Of a DNA stretch of 64,000 nt, positions 8,686 to 17,576 are shown piece by piece. Made by a program: the position numbers and the translations under genes. Location of the stretch: assembly GCF_001043175.1 (NCBI RefSeq), contig NZ_CP011494.1:2914001-2978000 (forward strand), given 5' to 3'. The notes beneath the pieces were generated by a model, which was not told where the DNA came from, did not search any database, and was given only the letters and a program-made list of their open reading frames with translations. This DNA comes from Marinobacter psychrophilus. GTDB lineage: Bacteria; Pseudomonadota; Gammaproteobacteria; Pseudomonadales; Oleiphilaceae. Every line of letters begins with the position of its first letter. Position 1 is the stretch's first letter.

Positions 8686-10089
8686 TTAGTCGAAGATTTT
8701 ACCCGGGTTGATGATGCCGTTCGGGTCGAAAACCTGCTTGATGCCTCTCAGATACGCAATTTCAGCTTCGCTTCGGGTGTACTGCAGGTAGGCTTTTTTG
8801 GTCATGCCCACGCCGTGTTCAGCGGACACGCTGCCTTGGTATCTTTCAACGATTTCAAAAACCCACTTGTTTACCTTCTGACACTTTTCGAAGAAGTCTT
8901 CTTTTGCCATATCCTCGGGTTTAAGGATGTTCAGGTGCAAGTTGCCGTCGCCGATGTGACCAAACCAGATAATTTCGAAATCCGGATAGTGGTCGCTGAC
9001 CACTTGATTGATTTCTTCCAGAAAGCCCGGCACCCGGGATACCACCACAGAGATGTCGTTTTTGTAGGGGATGCGCGGAGCAATGGATTCAGAAATGCGC
9101 TCGCGCAGAAGCCACAGGCTCTGAGCTTGAGTTTCGCTTTGGCTGATCACGCCGTCGAGCACCCAGCCGTTTTCCATGCACCGCTCGAACAGTTCCATGG
9201 CTTGTTCCATCACCTGTTCAGACACCGCTTCAAATTCCAGCAGAGCATAGTAAGGCGCCTCGGTGTCAAAGGGCGCCTTTACCTGGCCATGGGCCAACAC
9301 GTGATTCATCGCCTGGTGAGAGAAAAACTCGTAAGCCGTTAAGTCCAGCTTACTGCGGAAAGTGTTCAGCACGTCCATAGTGCTGCCCAAATCGTTCAGG
9401 CCCAGCACGAACACGGTAAGATTGTCGGGCTGGCGTGACAGCTTCATGGTAGCTTCGGTAATAAAACCCAAGGTCCCTTCGGCACCGATAAACAAGTGGC
9501 GAAGGTCGTAGCCGGTGTTGTTCTTTTCCAGGTCTTTGTTCAGATCCAGAACATCGCCTTTACCGGTGACGACTTTTAGGCCGGCAACCCAGTCGCGGCT
9601 CATGCCATAGCGGATAACTTTGATGCCACCGGCGTTGGTGGACAGGTTACCGCCCAGCTGACTAGAGCCGGCGGACGCAAAGTCTACCGGGTAATAAAGG
9701 CCGTTTTTCTCGGCAAAATTCTGCAGCTGTTCAGTGATAACACCGGCCTGACAACGCACGGTACGGTCACTGGCGTTGAAGTCCAGAATCTGGTTCATAT
9801 TGTCAAACGCCACCACCACTTCACCATTGGCAGCTACGGCGCCGGCGCTCAAGCCAGTTCGGCCGCCAGAAGGCACCAAAGCAACGTTGTTTTGGTTGGC
9901 GAACTGAACCAGCGACTGCACGTGTTCGGTGGTTTTAGGCAGCACAATAGCGACTGGATTTGGGGTATATATCCGGGTCCAATCGGTGCCGTAAGTGGCA
10001 AGGTCAGACGGATCTGTCAGCACTTTGCCTGGGGCGTCGCCTTCGGCCATCAGTTGCTTCAGGGCGGCTATGATCTGTTCAGGTGTCAT
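8686..10089 (-). CDS. FAD-linked oxidase, probably D-2-hydroxyglutarate dehydrogenase
   Basis: Flavoprotein of the FAD_binding_4 plus FAD-oxidase_C group (GlcD/D-lactate dehydrogenase family). The FAD site is seen in VALVPSGGRTGLSAGAV and in the segment from SSQLGGNLSTNAGGIK to GLKVVTGKGDVLDL; the C-terminal domain has IIWFGHIGDGNLHLNILKP and SVSAEHGVGMTKK, with metal and substrate His residues. 467 residues from ATG 10089 (MTPEQIIAALKQLM). It diverges from serA across 226 bases. SerA side-reacts 2-oxoglutarate to D-2-hydroxyglutarate, and in pseudomonads the enzyme that re-oxidises it is encoded beside serA; the same pairing here is the reason for the specific call. D-lactate dehydrogenase is the alternative. 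Confidence 0.82.
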   Translation of the reverse strand: MTPEQIIAALKQLMAEGDAPGKVLTDPSDLATYGTDWTRIYTPNPVAIVLPKTTEHVQSLVQFANQNNVALVPSGGRTGLSAGAVAANGEVVVAFDNMNQILDFNASDRTVRCQAGVITEQLQNFAEKNGLYYPVDFASAGSSQLGGNLSTNAGGIKVIRYGMSRDWVAGLKVVTGKGDVLDLNKDLEKNNTGYDLRHLFIGAEGTLGFITEATMKLSRQPDNLTVFVLGLNDLGSTMDVLNTFRSKLDLTAYEFFSHQAMNHVLAHGQVKAPFDTEAPYYALLEFEAVSEQVMEQAMELFERCMENGWVLDGVISQSETQAQSLWLLRERISESIAPRIPYKNDISVVVSRVPGFLEEINQVVSDHYPDFEIIWFGHIGDGNLHLNILKPEDMAKEDFFEKCQKVNKWVFEIVERYQGSVSAEHGVGMTKKAYLQYTRSEAEIAYLRGIKQVFDPNGIINPGKIFD

Positions 10090-10315
10090 CAGGCTGGACT
10101 CTCGCTCAAATGTGTCTCGAAATAGGACGGCACGGTCAAAACAAGACCGGCTGGCAACGCCAGGTCCGTATAAAAATGGGGATGTTCGGTACGCTGCCAA
10201 TGCCAGGGATTATGTTATCATACCGCCCCTGTTCTGTGCGTCAGCCCATGCGATGTAAAGCTGAAATGACTGGCCACGGGTGGTTAAACGCGACAAAAAG
10301 TTGGAAAGTAAGCCC

Positions 10316-11545
10316 ATGTCCAATACGTCTCTGCAAAAAAGCAAAATCCGAATTCTGTTGCTGGAAGGCGTGCACCAGTCTGCACTCGATTCTCTGCACG
10401 CCGCCGGTTACACCAACATTGAGTCCCTGTCGCACTCGTTGGCTGAAGACGAGCTGATCGAGAAAATTGCCGACGCGCATTTTGTCGGCCTTCGGTCGCG
10501 CACACAGCTAACAGAGGCCGTATTCGAAGCGGCTAAGAAATTGGTGGCAGTGGGTTGCTTCTGTATTGGCACCAACCAGGTAGACCTGCAGGCTGCTACG
10601 CGCCGCGGTGTGGCGGTGTTTAATGCGCCCTTCTCCAACACTCGCTCAGTAGCCGAGCTGGTGTTGGCACAAGCCATTTTGTTGCTGCGCGGCGTGCCGG
10701 AAAAGAACGCCAAGGCCCACCGTGGCGAGTGGCTTAAGTCAGCCAAAAACAGCTATGAAATCCGCGGCAAGAAGCTTGGCATTATTGGCTATGGCAACAT
10801 TGGTACTCAATTCAGTGTGCTGGCCGAAGGCTTGGGCATGGACGTATACTTTTACGATGTGGTATCCAAACTTTCCATCGGTAACGCCACGCAAGTGGGC
10901 TCCATGCAGGAACTGCTAAACCTGTGTGATGTGGTGAGCCTGCACGTACCAGAGACCGCAGCCACCAAATATATGTTCAAAGCCGAGCAGCTCGCGCAAA
11001 TGAAGCCGGGTTCTATTCTGATGAACGCTTCGCGCGGCACCGTGGTTGATATCGACGCCCTGGCTGACTCCTTGCGCAGCGGTAAGTTGCTGGGCGCTGC
11101 CATCGACGTTTTCCCGGTTGAACCAAAATCCAACGGCGAGGAATTTGTCTCACCGCTGCGCGAATTCGACAACGTCATCCTGACTCCACACGTGGGTGGT
11201 TCCACCATCGAAGCCCAGGAAAATATCGGCCGGGAAGTCGCTGAAAAGCTGTCCATGTACAGCGACAACGGTACATCTGTATCGTCAGTAAACTTCCCCG
11301 AAGTGGCCCTGCCCTCGCACCCGAACCAGCATCGGTTATTGCACATTCACGAAAACGTGCCGGGCGTGATGTCAGAGATCAACCAAGTCTTTTCCGCTAA
11401 CGGTATTAACGTTTGCGGTCAATACCTGCAAACCAAGGACGACATTGGCTACGTGGTAATCGACGTCGACAAAGCCTACGGTGAGCTGGCGCTGGAGAAA
11501 CTGCTTGAAGTGAAAGGCACCATTCGCTGCCGCGTGCTGTTTTAA
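10316..11545 (+). CDS. serA: D-3-phosphoglycerate dehydrogenase
   Basis: First enzyme of serine biosynthesis, oxidising 3-phosphoglycerate with NAD. The nucleotide-binding motif is GIIGYGNIGTQ; catalytic residues are in MNASRGTVVD (Arg) and ILTPHVGGSTIEAQ (His). A C-terminal ACT domain, from about NQHRLLHIHENVPGVM to the end, would bind serine for feedback inhibition. From ATG 10316 (MSNTSLQKSKIRILLLEG) the length is 409 residues, the E. coli type. An upstream in-frame start at 10280 has no support. A strong terminator follows at 11564. Divergent from the D-2-hydroxyglutarate dehydrogenase gene. Confidence 0.96.
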   Translation: MSNTSLQKSKIRILLLEGVHQSALDSLHAAGYTNIESLSHSLAEDELIEKIADAHFVGLRSRTQLTEAVFEAAKKLVAVGCFCIGTNQVDLQAATRRGVAVFNAPFSNTRSVAELVLAQAILLLRGVPEKNAKAHRGEWLKSAKNSYEIRGKKLGIIGYGNIGTQFSVLAEGLGMDVYFYDVVSKLSIGNATQVGSMQELLNLCDVVSLHVPETAATKYMFKAEQLAQMKPGSILMNASRGTVVDIDALADSLRSGKLLGAAIDVFPVEPKSNGEEFVSPLREFDNVILTPHVGGSTIEAQENIGREVAEKLSMYSDNGTSVSSVNFPEVALPSHPNQHRLLHIHENVPGVMSEINQVFSANGINVCGQYLQTKDDIGYVVIDVDKAYGELALEKLLEVKGTIRCRVLF

Positions 11546-11563
11546 GCTCGCAAGGCTGCTTAA

Positions 11564-11595
11564 GAAAAACCGGGGCCATGAGCCCCGGTTTTTTT
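11564..11595 (+). terminator. Rho-independent terminator of serA
   Basis: The arms AAACCGGGGC and GCCCCGGTTT pair around a short CATGA loop, followed by a run of seven T. It begins 19 bases after the serA stop codon. The T-rich side is on the + strand. Confidence 0.9.
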
Positions 11596-11684
11596 GCTCT
11601 TAGGGAACAGATTTCAAATCTGCCCCCCGCCTACCTAGGCCCCGGTTTTCTTACTCAAAGGAGACGGATTTGAAATTCGTCCCC
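11582..11684. repeat. Tandem REP-like palindromic repeats (two copies, 57-bp period)
   Basis: A segment made of GCCCCGGTTTT-type sequence followed by a palindrome occurs twice. Copy one (11582-11628) contains the palindrome GGAACAGATTTCAAATCTGC; copy two (11639-11684) contains GACGGATTTGAAATTCGTC. The period is 57 bases. The first half of each copy matches the 3' arm of the serA terminator, so terminator and palindrome were duplicated together. Palindromes with an ATTTCAAAT or ATTTGAAAT core flanked by CAG/CTG and G/C runs resemble REP elements spread by RAYT transposases; that link is inference. They mark the downstream edge of the rhodopsin-carotenoid cassette. Confidence 0.65.
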
Positions 11685-11704
11685 GATCTTTTTGAGCCGT
11701 CCTC

Positions 11705-12670
11705 TCACTCAACAAGCCTTTGATTCCACCATAGTCTGACGATGATAGCGTGCGGAAGTGTTAACGCGGCCAGCGCCCAGAACATGACTCTGACTGCATC
11801 AGCCATCAAGCTCGTGGCAGGCCCGATCAATACGATCACCCCCCAGGCGACACACGCCATTGCGATCGCCCCCAGTGTTGCAGGCAAGATTTTACGGACC
11901 GGAAACGCTTGGAATAGGCTTTTTTGATTCGATAACAAACGGTGTTCGGCAATAGAAAGGAAATGACGCACGCTGTGAATCGCACAGAAATAGAACGCGA
12001 ACCCCAGAAGCGGTGGCAATGCAATCAAGGCCGCGCCCACCAGACATAACTCGACCAGCACTCTTGGGCCGGGTCGGTTAAGGCGCCCGAACAACAGGCA
12101 TCCGAAACCAAAAAGCCAAACCACCGCCAAACAAGGCCCAAGCCATACCACAATGTCCAAAACCACCTGTGATTCATTCTTAATCAGCCAGGCAAACAAC
12201 TCGCTCGTTTGCTGCGGATGCCCGAGCATTGGACCCAAGATGGGCGTGCTACCGAATAGCCAACGCAACGGAGGGTTTTTCGCCGAGCTTAAAAAAGCTT
12301 CGTCGGTATAGCCAAAGTGCCAGATCGACAAACCCAGAAACACCAGCAGCGCCAGCACCGGCAGCACCCAGATTAGCGCAACAAAAGCCAACGAGGCCAT
12401 CAGATAGGCGCACAGAACAACGAACAAACCGGTTGGCGACGTCGCAGTCAGTTGCTTGAGAATCATGGGGTCCGCGCCCCCGTGGGAGAGGCCGAACACA
12501 CCAATAGGCAGCAGCACAATCCAGAACTGTTGTTCAATAGACAGAACCGGCAACATAAAGCCGACGATCAACGCAAGACTGGCAATCATCAATATAATAA
12601 ATTGGTGCCTGCGTCCGCCTGAACTCCGATAAAGCACATTTTCAGTGTTAGCGGTGTCGTTTATCACCAT
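11705..12670 (-). CDS. blh: Brp/Blh family beta-carotene 15,15'-dioxygenase
   Basis: Integral-membrane iron enzyme that cleaves beta-carotene into two retinals, the chromophore for the rhodopsin at 17.6-18.4 kb. About eight hydrophobic segments; conserved histidines of the Brp/Blh family are seen in GLSHGGADP, IWHFGYTDEAF, HSVRHFLSIAEH and LPHAIIVRLWW. 321 residues, typical length. The start codon overlaps the end of crtY by seven bases, and blh is the last gene of the cassette. No clear terminator is seen after it; the REP-like repeats follow at once. Confidence 0.92.
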   Translation of the reverse strand: MVINDTANTENVLYRSSGGRRHQFIILMIASLALIVGFMLPVLSIEQQFWIVLLPIGVFGLSHGGADPMILKQLTATSPTGLFVVLCAYLMASLAFVALIWVLPVLALLVFLGLSIWHFGYTDEAFLSSAKNPPLRWLFGSTPILGPMLGHPQQTSELFAWLIKNESQVVLDIVVWLGPCLAVVWLFGFGCLLFGRLNRPGPRVLVELCLVGAALIALPPLLGFAFYFCAIHSVRHFLSIAEHRLLSNQKSLFQAFPVRKILPATLGAIAMACVAWGVIVLIGPATSLMADAVRVMFWALAALTLPHAIIVRLWWNQRLVE

Positions 12671-13881
12671 GGCAATGCGGCTCGCACAAAGGGCCCTGGC
12701 GGTAACGCGCTGGCCACTGCCAGAGCATCACGCCAGCGTGGCTGATCGTTCATAAACCGGCTCATTTGTGCAGCACTCGTGGCAGCAAACAGCCCCACGA
12801 ACCATTGCGGTGCTTTTTCCGGGTGTCGCTTCAATGCCCGCAGAAACACGCTGTCCATCCAATCCAGCCAGCCAGCTCGCACTGTTGGGTCCTGGAGCCT
12901 CCAGTCGTCACTGGCATGAGCTGTAAGAATCTGACGGGCAAGCGCCGCGCTGCCTCTTTGGCAACTAACAAAATGGTAACCGGTAGCGGCCCTCATCCAG
13001 CCTGCACCGACGCCGGCCCTAATCACCCGACCAAAGCTCTGTACCGCCGGCATACGCAACATAGGCAGGCTACCAGACTCCTCTCTTGTGACCTCGTAAT
13101 ACCCGAGGCCCTGTCGCTGTAGCCATAAATCAAGGTCTGAGCGATAGTCCGACGCCGACTCTTTTTCCAGTTGAAAGGCGGTCCATTCAACCAGAAAGTG
13201 ATCCTCGTCGAGAGGCAACAGGTACAAAAAACAAGGGTGCGGGTAGCCGGGCTGAAAATTCATCAGTGTGGCCGTGGAGGTATCAAAACCGTGCTTGGGA
13301 CAGGTGATCTCAAGACCTGAGAAAACCTGCCAAAACCCAACGCCGGACGCCAGCTGACCTTTGCCGGGCGGGCGTGTGTCTATGACTGCCTTTGCCTGCC
13401 AACGGCGTTGATCGGCTGACACCAGAGCGCCATCATCGATGTGCTCAACGCCGCTAACGGTCACACCAAGGTGCAAATCAAAGGCCGGACTTTCGTCTAT
13501 TCTAGCCAATGCATATTGATACAGAACATCTGCCGGCAGCATTGCGTAAGCGGCTGCCCTGTCAGATTGACAAGCCGTTTGATCACCTTGGCTGACCTGC
13601 CAGCGAAACCAGCGATGGGTGATAAGATCGCGAAAAGGTTGTGGCTCAAGGTCCCAGAAACACCATGTTCGGTCGTTACTGTAGGATGTTCGTGGCTCTA
13701 GAAAACAGACTCTGGGTAGTGTTGCCTGCCCATCTTCTGCCAGCTGCAGGAGCCAGCAGGCCAAGCTGAGCCCGGCTAACCCGGCTCCAATAACGACAAG
13801 ATCATAGTCACCGACTGGCTCTGAGTGCTGGCTTGTGGACTTTGGTCCAGATTCAGATCCGGATTCAAGACGGCGGCTCAT
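12664..13881 (-). CDS. crtY: Lycopene beta-cyclase
   Basis: Converts lycopene to beta-carotene by forming two beta-ionone rings; membrane-associated flavoprotein. The dinucleotide-binding motif DLVVIGAGLAGLSLACWLL begins near residue 27, followed by the CrtY-type segment FLEPRTSYSNDRTWCFWD. Other family features include PGYPHPCFLYLLPLDEDHFL and the C-terminal GVGAGWMRAATGYHF. 405 residues, in the normal range. It overlaps crtB by four bases (ATGA) upstream and blh by seven bases downstream, showing translational coupling. Confidence 0.94.
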   Translation of the reverse strand: MSRRLESGSESGPKSTSQHSEPVGDYDLVVIGAGLAGLSLACWLLQLAEDGQATLPRVCFLEPRTSYSNDRTWCFWDLEPQPFRDLITHRWFRWQVSQGDQTACQSDRAAAYAMLPADVLYQYALARIDESPAFDLHLGVTVSGVEHIDDGALVSADQRRWQAKAVIDTRPPGKGQLASGVGFWQVFSGLEITCPKHGFDTSTATLMNFQPGYPHPCFLYLLPLDEDHFLVEWTAFQLEKESASDYRSDLDLWLQRQGLGYYEVTREESGSLPMLRMPAVQSFGRVIRAGVGAGWMRAATGYHFVSCQRGSAALARQILTAHASDDWRLQDPTVRAGWLDWMDSVFLRALKRHPEKAPQWFVGLFAATSAAQMSRFMNDQPRWRDALAVASALPPGPFVRAALPW

Positions 13882-14849
13882 CGCTTTTCAGGTCGGCGCA
13901 GTGTAAGGCTGGTTGTCAGGCCTTGGTGCAGTGCGTGATCGTGACATATAGGCTGCCGGTTGATTGCGCCTGCCGCCAGCCGAACAACAGCTCCCACCGA
14001 CACCCTCAGTTTCTCGGCTGAGCCAACCACACATCGGCCCTGCCAATAACGTTGTTCACCCCTTTGCAGAATCTGTCGGCCAATTTGCCGATAGACCTTC
14101 GCAGCCACGGCAATGGCCAAACGCGCCCTGAACGGCAGATAACCCAACCCCTGCCAACCACTGCGATAATAAACCTCAGACAGGTCCAGCAGATCACTCA
14201 CGCCCAACCAGGCATTGTGCCGCGCAACTCGATTGCCAGCCACAATCTCTTCTGGCGCCATCGTGCCCGCTGTCCCATCGGCCGGCAAGTAAAGGCGGTT
14301 TAACTGGGCATCCTCCAGGACATCTCGAGAGATGTTAGTCAACTGCATGGCAATTCCTAAATCAATGGCGTGCGGTAGTGCTTTTTCCCGCTCACGTGCG
14401 TTTAACAGACACGTCATCATAACCCCTACTGTTCCCGCCACACCGTAGCAATAACGAAGGAGTTCGGCCTGATCCGCCACTCTAACCAGGTCAAGATCAC
14501 TACGCACCGTGTCAACAAGATCACCCAATGCGCTCAGCGCCATCGGATACTCTCCCAGCAGCAATTCCGCCTGCTGGTAAAGATCAGGGGGGCCATCGGC
14601 CGATGTTGGCCGGGATCTCAGCGCCTGGTGAAATTCGTCAAGCTGTTGCTCAGCTGCCATTGCTTGGGCGGGTGTTGACGCCTCGTCTACCAAGTCGTCT
14701 ATGTTTCGGCATATCTGATATAGGTCTGCGGCGCTCTCAAGCTGGTCTGCGGTCAATAGCTGGCCAGCCCAATAAAAGCTTTTTCCTTTGCGCCGCAGAA
14801 CGTCGGCGCCGGTTGCGGATAGATTCGTTTCGGCAACCGACTCAGTCAT
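13878..14849 (-). CDS. crtB: Phytoene synthase
   Basis: Condenses two geranylgeranyl diphosphates into phytoene, the first committed step to carotenoids. The two aspartate-rich metal-binding motifs are visible: RNIDDLVDEA (D51-D55) and LTNISRDVLED (D176-D180), as well as RLYLPADGTAG and a C-terminal RRSIGK-type region encoded near YRQIGRQILQRG. 323 residues. Overlaps crtI and crtY by four bases each. Member of the rhodopsin operon. Confidence 0.95.
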   Translation of the reverse strand: MTESVAETNLSATGADVLRRKGKSFYWAGQLLTADQLESAADLYQICRNIDDLVDEASTPAQAMAAEQQLDEFHQALRSRPTSADGPPDLYQQAELLLGEYPMALSALGDLVDTVRSDLDLVRVADQAELLRYCYGVAGTVGVMMTCLLNAREREKALPHAIDLGIAMQLTNISRDVLEDAQLNRLYLPADGTAGTMAPEEIVAGNRVARHNAWLGVSDLLDLSEVYYRSGWQGLGYLPFRARLAIAVAAKVYRQIGRQILQRGEQRYWQGRCVVGSAEKLRVSVGAVVRLAAGAINRQPICHDHALHQGLTTSLTLRRPEKR

Positions 14850-16408
14850 TTCAAGCCTCTGATGGCGGTGCCTGCTGGCGCTCCCGCTTTGCTATCTGCC
14901 GGAGATTCAAAGGCTCTGGCCACCAGGCGCTCAACCACGCCGGCAGAGCACACCACACCCGGCACGCCTGCACCAGGATGAACGCCTGCACCAACAAAAA
15001 ACAGATTTCGGTACCGCGGCGACTGGTTATGAAAGCGCAGCCCGGCCGACTGTGTGAGCGTAGGCGCAATAGAGAACCCGCTGCCGAAGGGACTGTTCAA
15101 CTCAGTGTGGAAATAGGTGGGCGAGATGCTGTGCTTAGCGCGAATTTGCTGCGGAAGGTCCGGCATGAGGCGCTGAGTCAAAATACTGATAATTTGATTT
15201 TCAACATCACTGGAAATTTTAGACCAATCCTGATCGCCCTGAAGATTAGGAACCGGGGCCAGCACGTAAAAGGCGTCACCACTTTTTGGCGCCATTGTCG
15301 GGTCTGTCGCGCCGGGCCTGTGCAAATACAGACTCAAATCTTCCGGAATCTGGCGCTGTTCAAAAATCTCGGTCAAAATTTCCCGGAACGTTTCACCGAA
15401 CACAATCGTGTGATGCTCAATGTCGGAGTAGACTCGTTCGGTGGTGAAATAAAGCACAAACAGCCCCATAGACTGCTTTAGCCGTGCCCTGTGGCTATCG
15501 GCAAGCCGCTGGAGGGTGGTTCTCTCAATCCAATGATCGTAGACGTATAGCGGATCAGCGTTACTCACGACCAAGTCGGCATCAAAACGCTTGCCCTGGT
15601 CGGTCACAGCTGCGCGCACGTTCAGGCCGTCCATTTCCAGATGCTGCACTGACTGGCCCACGTGCAAGCGACCTCCGTGTCGCTCGAACAGATGCGCCAA
15701 TGCCTTAATCAGCGCACCGGTTCCGCCTTGCACGTACCAAACACCACTTTTACGCTCTAAAGCATGAATCAGGGCGTAAAGTGCCGATGTCTGAAATGGG
15801 TTGCCCCCCACCAGCAGGGAAGGCACAGAGAAAGCTCGACGCAGACGCTCATCGCTGAAAAACTGAGAAACAAATTGATAAATACTCCGGTCAGCCCTGA
15901 GCTTAATGAGGTCTGGCAAAACCTCCAACATGTCCGCGACTCGGGTAAAGGGCCGTTGTGCCAGTTCGGTGAAGCCGCGATCGTACATTGCTTCGGCGGC
16001 TTGCAGAAACTGTGGGTAGCGTTCTCCTTCGCCCGGCGATAGCCGGTCGATCTCTGCGACCAGCGCCTCTGTTGTACCGTAATAGTCAAAGTGGCTGCCG
16101 TCAGCAAAATCCATGCGGTAAAAAGGCGACACCGGTAACAGTGTCACCTGATCTGCCATAACTTCACCAAAACGTTCAAACAATTCAGCAAACAGAAAAG
16201 GCGCAGTTATGACGGTTGGCCCAGCATCAAAGCTGTGGCCATCCAGTTCGAAGGTTCTGGCTCGCCCCCCCAAATCCGCGTGCTTTTCAAGCAGATCAAC
16301 TCTATAACCTCTAGCCAACAAGCGTAGGGCAACTGCAAGTCCGCCAAACCCGGCTCCGACAACCACCGCTGTTTTCGACGCACTAACCCCACGTAGTTGT
16401 TGTGTCAT
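14846..16408 (-). CDS. crtI: Phytoene desaturase (lycopene-forming)
   Basis: FAD-dependent bacterial CrtI, which carries phytoene through the desaturations to lycopene. The N-terminal FAD motif is AVVVGAGFGGLAVALRLLAR and the segment LEKHADLGGRARTFE follows; a DAGPTVITAP stretch and the C-terminal FVGAGVHPGAGVPGVVCSAG are diagnostic of CrtI. I start at ATG 16408 (MTQQLRGVSASK) because GGGAGGG stands about seven bases upstream; this gives 520 residues and a 26-base overlap with crtE. An in-frame ATG at 16432 has no ribosome-binding site. Confidence 0.95.
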   Translation of the reverse strand: MTQQLRGVSASKTAVVVGAGFGGLAVALRLLARGYRVDLLEKHADLGGRARTFELDGHSFDAGPTVITAPFLFAELFERFGEVMADQVTLLPVSPFYRMDFADGSHFDYYGTTEALVAEIDRLSPGEGERYPQFLQAAEAMYDRGFTELAQRPFTRVADMLEVLPDLIKLRADRSIYQFVSQFFSDERLRRAFSVPSLLVGGNPFQTSALYALIHALERKSGVWYVQGGTGALIKALAHLFERHGGRLHVGQSVQHLEMDGLNVRAAVTDQGKRFDADLVVSNADPLYVYDHWIERTTLQRLADSHRARLKQSMGLFVLYFTTERVYSDIEHHTIVFGETFREILTEIFEQRQIPEDLSLYLHRPGATDPTMAPKSGDAFYVLAPVPNLQGDQDWSKISSDVENQIISILTQRLMPDLPQQIRAKHSISPTYFHTELNSPFGSGFSIAPTLTQSAGLRFHNQSPRYRNLFFVGAGVHPGAGVPGVVCSAGVVERLVARAFESPADSKAGAPAGTAIRGLK

Positions 16409-17417
16409 GACATCCCTCCCCATTCGATCCAAAGGAGTAGCGATGTGCTTGAGCTCTGCATTCCAATTTCATTAATAACGGGCCTAGCGTGGGCGTAATC
16501 GGCGTAGACATCTTTTCTTCAAGACACTTAAGCTGGCGTCGGCCACGCTGCAATGCAGCCAGTGCGTGACGGGTCGCCCTTTGGACTCTACGTTCTGGAC
16601 TGTCGCTCAATCTGCCCCGATGATGATGCCAGGCATGAAAAGGATGAAGCGATTTCACCTTGCTTTTCAAATCGGCTTTTGACTCCACTAAATCGTCCAG
16701 ATCGTCAATAATCTGATAGGCCAGACCAACCGCCTCGGCGAACCGCCTTATAGAGTCCAGAACCGACAGCCCAGACTTCGCGGCTATCGCACCTGTCATC
16801 AGCGGAAGCTGAATCAGTGGCACGGTTTTGGCTTGCGCAGCTTCTATATAGGCCCTGAACCGAGGTTGAACGCCAGGTTCTACCGGTGCAATCTCAATGC
16901 TTTGCCCGACAATAACCCGACCTGTCATCGCCGCCAGATATTGAGTCAATAGACGGGACTGCTGGACATCGACCAAATCGGCAGATACAGCAAAAGCCGT
17001 GCAAAGCAATAAGTCGCCGGCGCACAACGCGACGCCTCTGCCGTGTCTTTTCCACACTGTCGCCTGCCCTCTTCGAAGCTGATCGCCGTCAAGGAGGTCA
17101 TCGTGTACTAAAGACGCATTGTGGATGAGTTCGCAGCATGCTGCTGCAACAATTGCATATTCTTGGGAACATTCAAAACTTCTACAACTGGCCAGCGCCA
17201 AACGGGCTCTCAACAAACTCCCTTTAGTACTGATCTGATACTGGCTAGCGTTATTTGCTGGCCCTTCCATTACACCTTGTAGAGCGTCGAGCATCAACGC
17301 CCTAACTTGGTCTAAGGCTCGCGTGTGATCTGCGTTGTCGGCTGATTGAACCGCTACAACGTTAGCACTGGCATTTTTTCTCGAAAGTACTTCGGCGCCT
17401 AAGACGGAAACAGTCAT
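16383..17417 (-). CDS. crtE: Geranylgeranyl diphosphate synthase (polyprenyl synthetase)
   Basis: Makes C20 geranylgeranyl diphosphate for CrtB. The first aspartate-rich motif is HDDLLDGDQLRRG (D106-D110) and the second YQIIDDLDDLVES (D238-D242). The 344 residues include a roughly 30-residue N-terminal extension and a Lys/Arg/His-rich segment after the second motif (SKVKSLHPFHAWHHHRGR) that differ from many relatives. GGGAG lies eight bases before the ATG. First biosynthetic gene after the opsin, separated from it by 159 bases with a hairpin. Confidence 0.93.
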   Translation of the reverse strand: MTVSVLGAEVLSRKNASANVVAVQSADNADHTRALDQVRALMLDALQGVMEGPANNASQYQISTKGSLLRARLALASCRSFECSQEYAIVAAACCELIHNASLVHDDLLDGDQLRRGQATVWKRHGRGVALCAGDLLLCTAFAVSADLVDVQQSRLLTQYLAAMTGRVIVGQSIEIAPVEPGVQPRFRAYIEAAQAKTVPLIQLPLMTGAIAAKSGLSVLDSIRRFAEAVGLAYQIIDDLDDLVESKADLKSKVKSLHPFHAWHHHRGRLSDSPERRVQRATRHALAALQRGRRQLKCLEEKMSTPITPTLGPLLMKLECRAQAHRYSFGSNGEGCHDTTTTWG

Positions 17418-17484
17418 TGTTATTCTCCCTACGCGGGGATGAGTACTGAAAGCCGTTTATTGCGATCGCTTGATCTTGATAAGA

Positions 17485-17522
17485 CAAAACGGAACCGACA
17501 CGGACCTTATCCGTGCCGGTTT
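17485..17522 (-). terminator. Hairpin with T-rich tail between the opsin and crtE
   Basis: Read on the minus strand, AACCGGCACGGA and TCCGTGTCGGTT pair (one G-T wobble) around a four-base loop and are followed by CCGTTTTGTCTT. It lies about 55 bases after the opsin stop codon and about 75 bases before the crtE start. The T-run is interrupted, so partial termination or a 3'-end stabiliser that lets the opsin be made in excess of the pathway enzymes is plausible. No separate crtE promoter was recognised in the gap. Confidence 0.7.
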
Positions 17523-17576
17523 GCTCACAAGGGCTGACAATCAGCAGTCAAGTTCCAACAGATCTTACGACTGTCT

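Noticed and set aside
8551..9342. 263-codon open frame on the + strand
   Set aside because: Antisense to the FAD-linked oxidase and sirtuin genes; composition (many Phe, His, Val) is that of a reverse-frame shadow, and no ribosome-binding site precedes it.
11582..11684. CRISPR array
   Set aside because: Only two repeat units, with palindromic cores, no spacers of uniform length and no cas genes in the window.
14528..15481. 317-codon open frame on the + strand
   Set aside because: It lies wholly antisense to crtB and crtI, which have clear catalytic motifs and overlapping operon starts; the translation is rich in Arg, Gln and His and matches nothing. A shadow of GC-rich third positions.
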